64,000 nt of DNA from Glossina fuscipes (taxonomy: Eukaryota > Arthropoda > Insecta > Diptera > Glossinidae): contig NW_023998431.1 in NCBI RefSeq assembly GCF_014805625.2, positions 3,690,747 through 3,754,746 on the forward strand, written 5' to 3'. Under the pieces are notes generated by a model. The model was not told the DNA's origin and did not search any database. It saw only the letters and a program-made list of their open reading frames with translations. A program made the translations under genes and the position numbers. Shown one piece after another: positions 12,569 through 26,200 of the stretch (the first letter of the stretch is position 1; each line of letters begins with the position of its first letter).

Positions 12569-13133
12569 GTAAGCAGTTTTGTTTTTTTTCTTTATTTTCT
12601 TACTATTTTCAATTAATTTTAATTTTCTTCTCAATTTTTTTTTTTTTTTTTGTTAACAATTTTTTTCGATTTACTTTCTTTGCTTTTATTTTACGGCCGT
12701 TTCAACGAAAGGAATCTTTTTTTCATTTAAATTCAAATTGATTTGCTGGTAGGAGTTTAGAAAATATTTTTCATATTATTGTTGTTTCGTGTTCTCATTG
12801 TCTCTCTACGTGTATGTATGTGTGTGTGTGTGTGTGTGTGTAGGTGTACATATAATTTTAGCCCTGAAGCTTTTTCCAATTAAACATGATTTTTTGTTCA
12901 CTGACACTGAGCCAAAGGGTAAGAGAACTTTGTTAGCGAAAAAACAACTAAAACAAACCGTTTTAACTGAATTCTTTTAATTATCGAAATTATTAGAGTG
13001 TAAACCAATAAAAATCAATTGAATTAAACAGAATCAAAAAAACAGAAGAGAAAATAAAAGAGAAACAGCCACAACAACATTCGCATCAGAGCCTTGCAGC
13101 CTTCATCATTTATTTATGTATAGCACTTTTGAA

Positions 13134-13225
13134 CACATACACACACACACACACATGTATATATATATATATATATATACACATCAGAGTGAGAGAGAGA
13201 GAGAGGCACACACACACACACACAT
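13134..13225. repeat. Compound microsatellite (CA)n(TA)n(GA)n(CA)n
   Basis: Four adjacent dinucleotide runs, visible directly. Confidence 0.97.
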
Positions 13226-15117
13226 GAACACAGGGCCATAGAAAAACTACTTAAATATGCATTGGAATGTGTTTTTATGCCCGAATAGAGCTAATTGTAC
13301 AGTTAGTTAACTAATCAAATGTGGCTTAGTTGTTGTTTTTATTGTGGCGTTTAAATCGTATTTTAGACGTTTAGCTTTTTGATTTAATGTAATTTCGCTT
13401 TAAAAGTTCACTCAATTAAAAGAAAAAAAAAAAGTTCTTTTTAAATTAATTTTTGATAAGCAAAATTCAAGTACACTTGACTTTCGGTGCATTGAGTTTT
13501 TTTTTTTTTTTTCATGTGTACATGCATACGAAATTAATTTGAATACTTATTTCATATGAAAAATTGACGTGCATAAATAATGTATATTCGCAACGGAGTG
13601 AACATAACTTCAAGGTTGAGACATTGTAAGAAGGGAAAATATTTCATTTGCATTCGTTTAATTATTGGTGATTCAATTACTTCGTTAATAGTCATTTTAT
13701 TCTTATCATTGAGTCCATACTCATATATGCGATAATTTTTATTCTTCAAGGATCAGGCAACTGTGGTAAGGGTGAAAACATAAATAACGAGAGACAGACA
13801 GACCGAAAAGAGCTCGTGTACAAATCCGTAAAGTAAAGAATACGGCAAGCGGAAGCAATTAAATCATATGAAATCTTTGTCGAAATAGTCAAATAAAAAA
13901 CACTTAAAACAAATTCGCTCATTTTGTAATTAAAGTTAGTATCAATTTTCAATTGCCTATGGTATTTGGATTTTCTTATCAATTAATGTGTACGATGTGT
14001 GTGATCGGATAACCTATTGCCCTTTTTTCTGCTAAAACCGTCATTCCAGACCATTATTCTAGAATTTTTGGTACTTGTTGCCAAAGAACAGGGCCATATA
14101 AATATCACGAGATGATGTACGCTACGGAAAAAGGTTTGAAGATAATAAAAGAGATGATGCTCGCACAAGATTCAAGGACGAACGATGAATGAATTAAAAT
14201 TTTACGGACAAATTCTCTTCAATTTTGCGGAGCGACTAAAATTTTGTGCAATCAATTTTGGCTGCTTTACTTCAATTTGGTGCTTTAATCGCTTTACTTG
14301 ATGACAGCAGAATGTGGTGGCACCTAACCACACACAAAGCATTACCTTAGGTCGCCGTCAATGCGGACTTCGCCATCACTTGTGCCGATTCATTTATCTT
14401 CAACCACCTATTTTCCGCCGGAATGGCCTCATTTCGCTTCGTTCTAACAATAACTGGCAGATATAGTCATTGCTAGTTCGGATAGGGTTTCTTTTTTCTA
14501 TTACTCAGCCTTATGGAAATGAATAGAAAGTACAATTAAGGTCAATTGACCTCAACGATTCCGCAACAATGTCGTAAGGCGAAATCTCGGTCGTATGGTT
14601 CCTTCTTAATTTTTGGAGAAATTTCATCGACTTTATTAACCGTTGCTCGAGTAGGGAGCGTGATGCATTCGTAAATACCGTGAATTTTTCAGTAAATCTA
14701 CCAAAACGTGATCGTCTAAACCAAAGTAAAATAATAAAATATAGCAAATTGTTCTCGAATTTTGGATCATTTTTGAAACTTAATTAATTTAAACAGTGTT
14801 TATACATTAACAAATGCGATAATGATTCATAGATCATTATCTCTTAAACGCGCTATATGGTATGGCTCTGTGTTCCCAATGTTACCAAAGTTGCGCAACT
14901 CAAAATTCTACTGCGAGAAATTCCTTTTCGTGGATCAAAATTTTAATGAATATTTGCTAAAATTTATTTATTGTGAAAAATATCTTAACATTTTCTAAAC
15001 TTCCGTTAGAAATAGAAGGGCAAGGCTCGCTATAGTTCCGCCCCGCATTAATTTAACTTAATTTAAATTATTTAGCTTGGAGAATATGCAGAAAAATGGT
15101 TACGAAACAAAATCACT

Positions 15118-15450
15118 GTAATGGGCCACAGCCCACCATTGAATATCCTGCATCGCTCTACGGTTACACAGATAAGGACTTTTCAAAATAAGACATTATA
15201 TTATGAAGTAGTCAAAAAATTGCTCGGATCGGAACCATTTTCAATAGAGTTCGTCCTTGGATCCATACAACTCAGTGTAGCAGATTTCATCAAAGTATCT
15301 CAAAAATTGTGGCGTATAGATTGAACGCAAGAGAACAAGACAAACGGACGGATAGACAAACTTATTTATTTCTCGATGGCGATGACATTAGTACAAACTT
15401 AATATACACTTGCTATACCCATTTACCACGGTGTACGGTGTAATGAATCG
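15118..15450 (+). repeat. Dispersed GACGGACA-type repeat, copy 1
   Basis: Begins with TGGGCCACAGCCCACCATT, then ATTTTCAATAGAGTTCG, TTTCATCAAAGTATCTCAA, AAACGGACGGATAGACA, ending near TATACCCA...GGTGTA. Same order of blocks as at 25880, 40439 and 44625. Confidence 0.75.
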
Positions 15451-15691
15451 TTCTGCAAACCATAAATAAATAAAGAGAAAAATAAAGAAAAGTCATATCG
15501 CACGTGCACATGTCTCGTCGTAACAGAGCCACAACGTATCAAATTTTATTCATACGTGTTTTTGAGAAAAACACAAACACGTTGTAGGAAGAGCGTACAT
15601 GCATACATATAATATGTGATGATCACATAGACTACTTAATGCTTTGCGATTATATTTATTATAATTTTTGTTTTCTCAATACGTATTTCAG

Positions 15692-15832
15692 GTACTTTAC
15701 GATGGTAAATTATCAAATGCCATTGTATTTATGTATAATCCAGTGGCAACCGATGGTCAACTATGTCTGCAATCGGCTCCCAAAGGCAATGTATCATATT
15801 TTGTACATACACCGCATGCACTTATGTTACAG
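15692..15832 (+). CDS. rg: Neurobeachin exon 7 (end of ConA-like domain)
   Basis: Forty-seven codons, [17 protein letters not shown] through [12 protein letters not shown], highly conserved in the family. Phase 0 both ends; acceptor ATTTCAG, donor GTAAGT. It lies just downstream of a GACGGACA-type repeat in the preceding intron. Confidence 0.96.
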
Positions 15833-16146
15833 GTAAGTTTGTGTTTACTTTTCTTTTTTCTTTTTTTGCCTTTGAAAAATATATATGAAAATCGTGTAGA
15901 GCCATAAAGTTTCTCAAGCATAAATTTTAAGTGCTCTCTAGGGTATGTTTTTTTTTAAACTCTTATGTGTCGACTTTGCTTAGTTTTTATATATGTGAAA
16001 AATGTATTCAATGTTGTCGTACAACAAATTTTCAGTTTTATATAAACTTCTCCTATTTCTTTACATTATTTTTTTTTTTTTTTTTTGTTTTCTTCGTTTT
16101 TTTTCATTTTTTTTTTTATTTTCTTTTTACCTCTTTTCTCCTTTAG
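15833..16146. other. Intron after exon 7
   Basis: 314 bp, mostly T-rich, with a very long pyrimidine tract up to the exon 8 acceptor. Confidence 0.85.
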
Positions 16147-16286
16147 GACGTTAAGGCTGTTGTTACACATTCCATACATTGTACTTTAAATTCAATAGGC
16201 GGCATACAAGTTTTATTTCCATTATTCTCACAATTGGATATGACGCATGAGGGTATAAATGATATGAAACGTGATCCGACGTTATG
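16147..16286 (+). CDS. rg: Neurobeachin exon 8 (armadillo-like region)
   Basis: [15 protein letters not shown] then [14 protein letters not shown] and DMKRDPTL, ending with TG of a split Cys codon. Acceptor CTCCTTTAG follows a long T tract; donor GTAAGT. 140 bp. It starts the helical region that follows the lectin-like domain. Confidence 0.95.
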
Positions 16287-16405
16287 GTAAGTTGTGTTTA
16301 GTTCGGTTATTGTTTGTTTTGCTTTCGCTATTTTTTCTCAAATTTTTGATTAAATCTTCCATGCATTTTTGAGATTTTTTTGATAAACTGTACAAGTTTT
16401 TTCAG

Positions 16406-16619
16406 TTCAAAATTATTGGGTTTCATTTGTGAATTGGTGGAAACATCACAGACTGTACAACAGCATATGATACAAAATCGTGGTTTCTTAGTTATTTCGT
16501 TTATGTTGCAACGTTCCTCGCGTGAACATTTAACTTTGGAGGTTTTAGGTTCATTTCTCAACTTAACAAAATATCTCGTGACATGCCTATCGGCCAACAG
16601 TGATTTGCTATTAAAGCAG
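16406..16619 (+). CDS. rg: Neurobeachin exon 9 (armadillo-like region)
   Basis: Completes Cys, then [18 protein letters not shown] through [19 protein letters not shown]. 214 bp (1 + 71 codons), ending in phase 0 before GTAATT. A 119-bp intron precedes it and the largest intron of the window (10.8 kb) follows. An antisense open frame over this exon is a shadow. Confidence 0.95.
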
Positions 16620-17894
16620 GTAATTATCGCAACATTTCACTCTTTACAAATATTTCTACATATTTTTATATAAAAATATACATATATATATAAAAAAATT
16701 ATAATAATTTAAATATTAATTTTTTTTTTTTTTAATACAAAATATTTTTTTCAATTACTTGAGAAATGAAAAACAATAAAGCATGTTTGAATACATGTTT
16801 GTGTTTTATTTGACTTCAAATTAATTAACCAAAAAAGAAAAAAAAACCTTTTCTATATTAAAATTAGTGATCGGAAAAGTTAAAAAAAAGGAAGAAAAAT
16901 AATAATAATAAAATAAGCAAAAAAAAAAAAAAAAAAAAAAAACCTAATGCATGACAATGATTTCACAAATATTACTACGTTTTGGTAATGAATTTCTTTT
17001 TTATATGATTTCTTGGTGTGTGTCTTTTATTTTTCTATTTTGTTACAGTTGAACATGGGCTTGCGATCTCCCTTTAAAAAAGTAACTTTTATTTCTGAAT
17101 ACAGTTGAAAACAATTGCTTATCCTTATTCTATTCGTTCCAAATCATTTAATGTTATATAATACTATTCTCTGTGTTCTATAAAACATTTCAATTTTTCA
17201 GTTATACATAAGTAGCATAGAAAATTTTTATATACGTCGATTCAAAATATTAAATGTGCTATAATCAAGTTGATTAGTTAAGTTACCAACGGATTCGAAT
17301 CAATTCTATTAAGAGTACCAGTTTTCAGTTATTTATCTCAATTGCAAGATGTAAACACGTGTAGATACTCTCTTAATTGAATAGAAGAACAAAGTATGAG
17401 GGGGGAGAAGGATTGACTGCTAAGCTAATACGACGACAGGCGATCGAACAGAACGAAAAAGCTAAAATATATATAAACAGATAACTATCGAAAAGCCCGA
17501 AGAGATATAGCTTAGCAAACCAGGAATTTTGAATTGATCAAAGCTAAATACATTCCTCCGCGTATATGTGATTTGTATAAAAAAAAAATGAACTTCATCG
17601 CGTTCATTACGTAAGTCGTCTCAGCAAAATTCTCTCAACTCGTACGTATGTAAAATATAAGTTGAATGACTTGTGCTCGCGCGGAGATCAAACGGTTTTA
17701 GTTTCATGGATTCTTTTTGTGGTGCAAAATTTTATAAGAGTTTCCCTTGCGCAAAATAACGTTCATCGATCGTGTCTTCAATGTCTCACTAAATCCGATC
17801 CCAGTTTTTTTCAAAACATATAGGCTGACCGCTTGGAAACTGGCTTTGGAATCTATGGTATTAGATCCGCATGAGAAGCCAAATTGTTAAGAAT

Positions 17895-18120
17895 CGCGGC
17901 CACCAAATGAGTGCTGGCGGATTCAAACCTCAGTGCGGTTGCGCTTACTTCGGTCGTAGCCATAGTGCGTACAGGCACACACCCACTAGGTTGTGGCCAC
18001 CACCTAGCTATTTCTTTGTTTCTTTCGCTTTCCTCACGTGTGTCTGACTACCACAGCACTATGTGAATAGGGGGTATGCCCTGAGCGCTTGATTATATAA
18101 AATAAAGAAGAAGAATACCA
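17895..18120 (+). repeat. SINE-like element, copy A
   Basis: Starts with a B-box-like GGATTCAAACC followed by CTCAGTGCGG, then CACTAGGTTGTGGCCACC, TTTCTTTCGCTTTCC, CACTATGTGAATAGG and an A-rich end AATAAAGAAGAAGAATACC. Blocks match 25262-25445 in order and orientation. Confidence 0.6.
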
Positions 18121-21100
18121 TCGATAGTCATTAAATTATTCAATAAAGCGATGTTCATCAAAAACCGGTTAAGTCGCATTAACACTTTTTCCCTATTCGG
18201 CGGACAGCAACTTGGATACACAATTTGTTCACATTCTGGTTTGAAATTGACGTTTACTTGAGAAATCAGAAATGAAATTAACGCAGCTGTTCGGGAAAGT
18301 CCTTATTTGATGAAATTTTTTCCCTCTGACGGCGCATACATTTGTCATCCAATTTATATTAGAGGAGTCATACATTCGTACATTTCGCCCTACGTTGTCC
18401 ATGTTCTCTATCTTAACCGCTTTTGAATAAAAGATTCAGAAAAAGAAAGGCGCCTTTCATGGACAAAGTGTCATAAAGGAAAAAATCTTTTGCAATAGAA
18501 TTTTGACTTTACAGGCGCTTCTCACTCCAGTCGGATGTCGCAACGTAGCTTCGGTCACAACAAAGTCACAGAACATAGCCTCAAAATATATCCATCATCT
18601 TTGATATTAACTTGATATGTGAAAGGGGTTTGTTTGTAGATTCACTGATATTCTCATTCTATGATATCGGAAATAAAAACCAAGCATTTTTACGATATCT
18701 GTAGCGTTACGTTTTCAAGAATCAATAATTCCATTGGGAATAATTTTCACGCCGTATTTTCTCATGATTTTCAACGTTGAAAAATATATACCCAAGAATA
18801 TTCAAATCGCACCCTTGGAAATTGTAATATATTGAAACCAAAAACTCTTGAGTCTGACGAGATCCATCTGAACTTGATCTGTAAAATTCACTTTCCAAGA
18901 TGGAATTTCCTATCACAAGTTTTGCTATCGGTTCGAGCTAAAACAATGAAAAGAGAAACGGACAGATTTTCGGAAATAATTCATTCTTCTTCTTCTATTC
19001 TTAATAACATAATTAGAAAAATGTACTAATCATCTCACCTCTTCATTCTGAAAACCGAAAGACACATGCGGGTATTTAGCGATCTTTCAATTCATTGTCT
19101 TCATACTTTATTTTGGTTAAATCTACATTCTTGGAGTTTTGTACGTTTAAAGTAGTAGTTGCTTTAGAGTGCTCTTCAATTAGCTGATATGCACATATTT
19201 GAGGAGAAGATCTATGCTTACTTCTAATGTGAATATGTTAACTATTTGCTTTTACTACATTCAGTTCTCTTCTTTACCTCCTTTCACACCAATCACTTGC
19301 TTTTTCACCATAAAGAACACCGTTGCTTAATTATCGTATCATTTTCGTGGCAGTTTGAACTCCAAAAATCGCCTCTAGATAGGTTTCGTTCATGTGATAT
19401 GCTTAAGTTTCTTTACGCTAGTTGACCTATTTCATGGGAAATCGAGTCCAAAATGTGTATGCGTGAAATGCGTATACAAAACATGCAGATGAAAATGGTA
19501 CGATTTTTACGTTACCACGCAATTATCATCATTTTCACACACATATTATAATTGAGTTTATTAGTTCTATTAGGTAGAAATATTATAAAAAATGTACATC
19601 AATTTTTTTGTAACCATCACTGGAGGATGAAATAATAATGACTTGGTCGTTCCATTTCCAAATGTACGCAGATGTCGTTCATTAACCTAAAATTCCGATT
19701 CCGAGTCGATGCGTTTAAATTCGTTTCGTTTTTGACACATCCGTACAAAGAAATTCTTGTTTCACGTGAATTTGAAGTAAGAGTAAAAAAGCAAATCTTT
19801 GGAAATAATTTTGAGTAAAGTTTTCGCTTTGTCCAACTTCAACTTCTTTAACATGGGTTCCTATGGACATGAATGGAGTATTTGTAGTCCATCGTAGAGC
19901 AATGTTGCCATGCCAATGAGCCTCTAGAAAGCTTCAACACAAGTTTATTTATTTATTTCAAAGTTTCTTTCGTCCGGACCTTCCCATAAATGATTGATTT
20001 TAATGTTGATATGTATATATTGGCTGCAGCATTTTTCTTGTTTTTGTAGTAAGTAATGGTAAAATGACGGCATAAACGATTGACTGTTGAGAGATCCTCT
20101 CTCTAATCCTGCAATGAACGTTCTCAGGTATTCTACATAAACAAACCAGCTTAAGCATAGCAAAGTAGCGACGACAAACAATAAATGAAAATCAATTATT
20201 GCTTCGTTAAATTATGTCGACTTCGATACATATATATTGAAGTATCTATGCATAACAATGCTACGAATTAAAAAAACAAATACTACTGGTTTGCAAGGAA
20301 TAGAAAAATCGGCAAGAACTTTGTTCACAGCATTCAGGTCAATCACCTGATTTTATGCAATTGTCATAATTTTTCATTTAAAAGACAAATAAATATTTGA
20401 AAAGTACTCAAGCAGAGATTTAATGAAAGAAAGGGCCGTGAAAGTTTAATACAACTTTTTATATTATTTTATCTCATTATCATCACTTAGTTTAGCCAAG
20501 TGGTTGGTTTTCTATGATTTGTTTAATGTAATGCCTGGTAACAAAAGAAGGGAAAATGAAATTTGATCCACCCCTATATGAACAAAATGATATGACGAAT
20601 ACACGCAGAGTGAAAGCTTCACGTTGGCCACAATCTTTAAAAAGGATCCTCAATTTTGTTTGCCCTTGAGATGTTTTCATTTAAATATCTACGACGTACA
20701 CTCGCAGTGGAACATATTTTGCAAATCGATATAAATAAATATCTTCTATCGAAGTTTCAGCCAAGAGTCGCACCACTTATGGCGCACCATTTAAATACGT
20801 GCGAAGAGTCGTTGCGTGTGAAAATGCCGAAAGTCCTGAAAGGATTTTCACAGACGAAAGCATGTATCACAGACGTAATTGAACAATTGTGTACTCTAAA
20901 TGCAGTCATTATTTTATATTATTTTTGGATTTATTCGGTCAATTTTACCAAGAACTGCAACGTCGAACTTAAAATTTAATATTTTAACTTGGCGCAAAGT
21001 TCACATCTACGACTAATAATATTTACGATAGTCACCCTAACTATAGCGTAACACATCTGGGTTTGTGAAAGCCTGCAGACGAGCCTTAGCATCTAGGACG

Positions 21101-22376
21101 TGCTGCGCAAGTAGCGGTACTTGTACGCAATGATTCAATCGGAAGGCCTCAAAATAATGTTTTAAATTGGCAAAGCTCACTAACTGCCGATGTCAAATAC
21201 AAAGATATTCTCATTTCACAATTTCCATACTAGAGTCATGAACATAGTCGAGATGAAAAGATTTGCTGTAAAGTGCAGTGTTTTACAAATGAGCACAGTT
21301 ACCATGGCTGAGATTAATGGACTTTGTAAAAAAAACAAGTTTATAGTCGGACAACGCCGTCCACTTGGCCTAGTGCAATTATCCACTCGTTTTGGTAATA
21401 ATAGCCCAAATATCGAGCGTTATTTTCATACAAAGGCACACTTCCCATGGACGCCCGCTTATTCGAGGATGACCATATTTCACGTCATAACGTGAGCTAA
21501 TGTTGCGGAAACTTTATTTACTTCCTACAAATTTTATAATTTTTTATTTCCCATTATAAAAAACAAGAAATTAGATTTTTCTCTTCCCATAAGGGCCTGC
21601 TTTTCTTGATAACTGTTATTTATGTTGGAGTCTAAAATACAGACCAATGTTATTCAAATTTCCTATAGTTAATTGTTTCTACTCAGTCGCTACTATCGAC
21701 CAATTTTGATCATAAGATATTAAACATTTTCCGGAAGGGGTTACCATTTATAAGAAATCTTATAAGGAACTCTAAGACATACGCCCATGTGGTTTAAATT
21801 ATGTTCACTTAATTCTTATGTCTAGTTGCTTGCAACTACGCGTTGGCGGCATATAAGGGCTTACATATCCTGAGAAACCTTATATGCGGCAACATCCAAG
21901 AATTAGATCTCCGTGATTTAAATTCTGTAATGTTACCAAAATGAATACGCCCCATCCTTCGGTGATGGGCATAATAACAATAATACGCTTTGAAAGCTAT
22001 TTTCAGCTGTGATTTACCACAACAAATATTTTAATGCAATAATTATTTCTACGATATCTTCACTTCACAAATGTAAAGGAAACTTGGTAGACATTTTTAT
22101 TAATAACGTTTGTATGAATTATGCTGCAAGAATTTTATTTGTAAATATTACTCATACGACACCTTAGCTACAAATTTTAATAAAAATCTATGCAAATACA
22201 ATATGTTTGGGGAGAGTTGTTGATTTTGATTCATAAAGAGCATGACGTCATTTGTTCCGTTTTTATTTATTTTCCTTAAATAACATAGAACACGGAAGGG
22301 CATGAAAGTTTCAAAGATGATAGTTTTTTTGATGAATTTTCTTCCTAATATTTGCCATCTTTTACCATATCATCTT

Positions 22377-22477
<101 letters not shown>

Positions 22478-25261
22478 TTTCTTTCCTAATGCACACGTAA
22501 TAAAAATATCCTTTAACTTAATACGAAAACCGCTACTAATAATATCGCTCTATGCGTTTTTCTATTTTATAAAACACAACAACTACAACACTATTCATAT
22601 ATATTTTCTTCTTTCTTTTTTTTATATAATTTAATACAAACTTTATGCTCGTCCTGTACCACCACCAAACAAAATATAAATTATTACAATTTAAACAAAA
22701 AAAAAAAAAAAAAACACATGCCATGTTTTCTAACACCCAACTAAACAGTTTTACCAGGTGAAAATGCTAAAACAACCAAAAAGAAAAATAATAATAATAA
22801 TAGATTTAAAATGTTCTCTTATTGAAAAAAATTTTAAAATATTTTTTATGTTAAAGTTAATACCCATAAATGTTCCTCTTTTAGTTGAGTAAATGTAGTA
22901 TATTTACATATCTATATTTATATAATATTTGTGTATTTTTCTAAAATTTTGCAAAGTTAAAAACCAAAAATTTATGCTCGCTTTTCTGACATAAAAAGGA
23001 AAAAGTAAAGATCAATTAAGGTTTTAACGTAACCATCCCCTTCTCATAGCAATGTAATATTTGTACTGCATTTAGAAGTACTCTCCATGAACGTTGTAAA
23101 TAATTTATATAATATTAATGAGTGTGAGCTTCTGACGTTAATCACGTTAATCATGTCGCGTTAATCAGTCCGTGCGTTATGTTGAGATTCTCTAGCGCGT
23201 TAATTTCAATAGACAAAACCGAAATTTAATTTGATCATATTGATAACTTAAAGAAAAGGAAGGGGGTGAAAAACCCAATTCCAAAGGAATTTCGAATTCA
23301 CTCTTTCAACAAGCAACTTGCTGTGCCGACTTCGATTTATTTCATCATGCAATTTATATTGATAATTTGAAAGTTTGGAACAAAAATGACTCCAGTCAAC
23401 AGGAATTGATTTGTCATAACTGACACCGCCACAGTATATTCACTACATTTGCTTAAGGCGATGGTTGCCTTACTTTTTCCTTTCTATTAAATTAAAAAAT
23501 AAGAAATTAAAAAAAAAAAAAAAATTAAAACAAATTTAATTAAATGAAAAAATAAATAATTTGAAGAAATTACATATATATCTGTATTATATACGAGTAT
23601 ACGTGATGGGTATATTACTACACCACGTGTTTGTTCGTCAAGTTATACCGTACCATACCTTGTAAATCTGTTGCTGTTACAAAATTGTGCTTTCGACTTT
23701 GTTCTTCGTCTTATTTCAAGCCTTCTTTCAATTCTTTACTTAATTTTACTTTAAAAAACTTTTACTTTTCTTCTTTTTTTTTTTTTTGCTTTCACACATG
23801 CTTAAGATTTAATGTTATAGTAACACATTTAATACACTTATACTGAAACATGATACTTCAACAACATTTTCCATTTCGTTTCAAATTTGTTATCTTGTAT
23901 GTTGTCTTTGTTTGAAAAACACTTTTTTTATGCATGACAAAGTATATGCAAGAAAGTAAGCGCGAAGAACGTCTCAAATCATAACACTACCAAGTTAACG
24001 TACGCAGTCTCGTGATTGTAGTGACATCGATATAGTTTAGGCGCTTTCATATCCGGCACTATAAATATTTCATCGTCCTACTTATATTGACGAGAGCTAG
24101 CTAGAAGAAATTTCGCAAAGTGGATAAATTCTTTATTAGCATTAATTTTTTAAGAAACAAGTTGATTAATGTCTGCCCTTTCCATCAATTTACCCGTCTT
24201 CATATCCGTGAGAGTCAAGTAGTATTTCTGCATGTCACTATGCCCATCTGCATATTGATGCATTCCATTCATTGATCTACACAATTGTTTCTACCCTCAA
24301 CGGCTGTCATTTTATATATATTTTCTCGTCCTTCCGTTATGATCGTACGTTCTATGTTGATGCATACATGCTATGTCCATCTCTACATTGATACGTACCA
24401 TTCATCTATCTATACAATTGTTGATGCTCTTAAGAGCATGGTTACTACATATGCGTTTCTATCCAACCATCATAATGATTCATTCTGTATTGATGCATAG
24501 ATTCATCGGCCTATATGTATACTTATACATTGGTTATTTCTTGCGCTGGTCATCTATCGATTTGTCGCTTTTTTTCATTACCACTGTTAAATTGAATGTC
24601 GACTTTCTGATCACGTGTCTCTCTTGGTCTAGAATTTAAACTTGTTTAAACTTGAAGTAAAAAAAAAACGTTTAGTACATTTTTACATGTACAAGCAAAC
24701 GAAAACGTTATTGTCGGCAATGTCGGCTGTTAAATGCCCCCTGCACCACTTCGCCTAATGGAAATCTTCTCATTCATATAAAAATTTATTTTGCGAGGAA
24801 AGGTCCGGAAAATAGACGTATTGAAAACAATTGGAAGAAAAATGTTTTGAATTATTCGAAACCTTAAAAAAAAAAAAACTGAAAATAGCGAACCTGCGTT
24901 AATTTAATGACGGTAGAAATATTACTATTCACTTGAATGGTTTATCAAAATCAAGTCTACCCACTTTGACGGCGACAGCCGAATAGAAGATGTTGCTGAG
25001 AATAAGAGCTCGTTCGGCTTCTAGACGCTAGTTTTCATCACATTCACATCATTCGATGTATATTTGTCGCCAAGTCTTTTTATAACAAAATACATATTTG
25101 AAATGCTAATGCTCCACGTATATAAATAAAGAGGAATAGCGGGGACCGTCTTACTCTTATCGTTCTTTTAACGACGACTATTTAACGTTCAAAACCTGGG
25201 ACAACCCCCGGTGTAGAGAGAAAACCTTGCAAATTTCAAAAATAAAAATTTTCCCGATATT

Positions 25262-25445
25262 AAATCAGTCAACGTTGAGGTTATATTCGCTTTTTTGGTC
25301 GTCAAAGATCGGGCCCACTAGGCTGCAGCCACCAGCTCCCGATTTCTTTCTCTTTCCTCTCTTCTTTCTAATAGCCACCGTGTTACACGAATAGGTGACA
25401 TAGCCTAAGTGATTGACCACATTAAAAAAAAGGAACAAAATTTCC
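25262..25445 (+). repeat. SINE-like element, copy B
   Basis: Shares CCCACTAGGCTGCAGCCACC, TTTCTTTCTCTTTCC, CCGTGTTACACGAATAGG and an A-rich tail (AAAAAAAAGGAACAAAAT) with the element at 17895-18120. Confidence 0.6.
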
Positions 25446-25879
25446 AAAACTCTAAGACGATTATTGTTTAAATTTTAGCTTCGAGTAATTAAATTAGTAG
25501 TCCCTTATTTTTGGTTTTAAATTTTTAATCATACTCTTTTCCTTCACCTAAGCACGTTGAACGTCTCATTATCTACTTTCTTAATAGGGTTTAAATGTCG
25601 GATGGAGAGAACAAAGTTGTGTTTGTGTTCGCTCAGAACTTATTAACTTAAAGTACTCAACCTGTCGTTTATCGTATACAAATGTTGCCGTTCGTCCACC
25701 GACAGTGATTATACTTTTAATAATAAACCTTCTTACGCAATGCTGTAAATGAAGATATCATTCTTGCTTATTGAACAAATAAATGTAATAATTTGTCGAA
25801 GCAAGCGAAAATATTTCAATGAGATATGGCTCACTATTAAATACCCTACAACAGCCTACAGTTATTTATATAATAACTT

Positions 25880-26200
25880 TGCAAAATGAGGTGTTATATG
25901 GGGAGTGGTCGAAAAGTTGGTACGATCCGTATCATTTTCAATAGCGTTCGTCCTCGAACCAAAATGTTTTTGCATTGGTGCATTAAATGTGACCAGAACT
26001 TTTCAAAAATTTCCACCTGTACAATAAATACATGAAAACAAGATAGACGGACGGACAGATAAGCTTATATCGATTCATAGCGTGACTCTGAATAGATCGC
26101 TACAATCATAGGTGCGTCTATCTCACGTACTTCTGGCTACTGCATACATCTGCACAAACTTAATATGCCTTCGTATCACGAGTGATGTAAGATTTAAAAC
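25880..26200 (+). repeat. Dispersed GACGGACA-type repeat, copy 2
   Basis: Blocks GGGGAGTGGTCGAAAAG, ATTTTCAATAGCGTTCG, ATAGACGGACGGACAGATA, AAGCTTATATCGATTCA, CTCTGAATAGATCGCTA and CACAAACTTAATATGCC in order. Confidence 0.75.

Larger units (their letters stand above)
12569..15691. other. Intron before exon 7
   Basis: 3.1 kb. Holds a (GT)n run (12811-12842), a compound CA/TA/GA/CA microsatellite (13134-13225) and a dispersed repeat copy (15118-15450). The rest is unremarkable AT-rich DNA. Confidence 0.8.

Noticed and set aside
20656..21495. Open frames of 107 and 101 codons in the largest intron
   Set aside because: No recognised family, no neighbour frame continuity, no promoter or splice context; length is plausible by chance in 10.8 kb.
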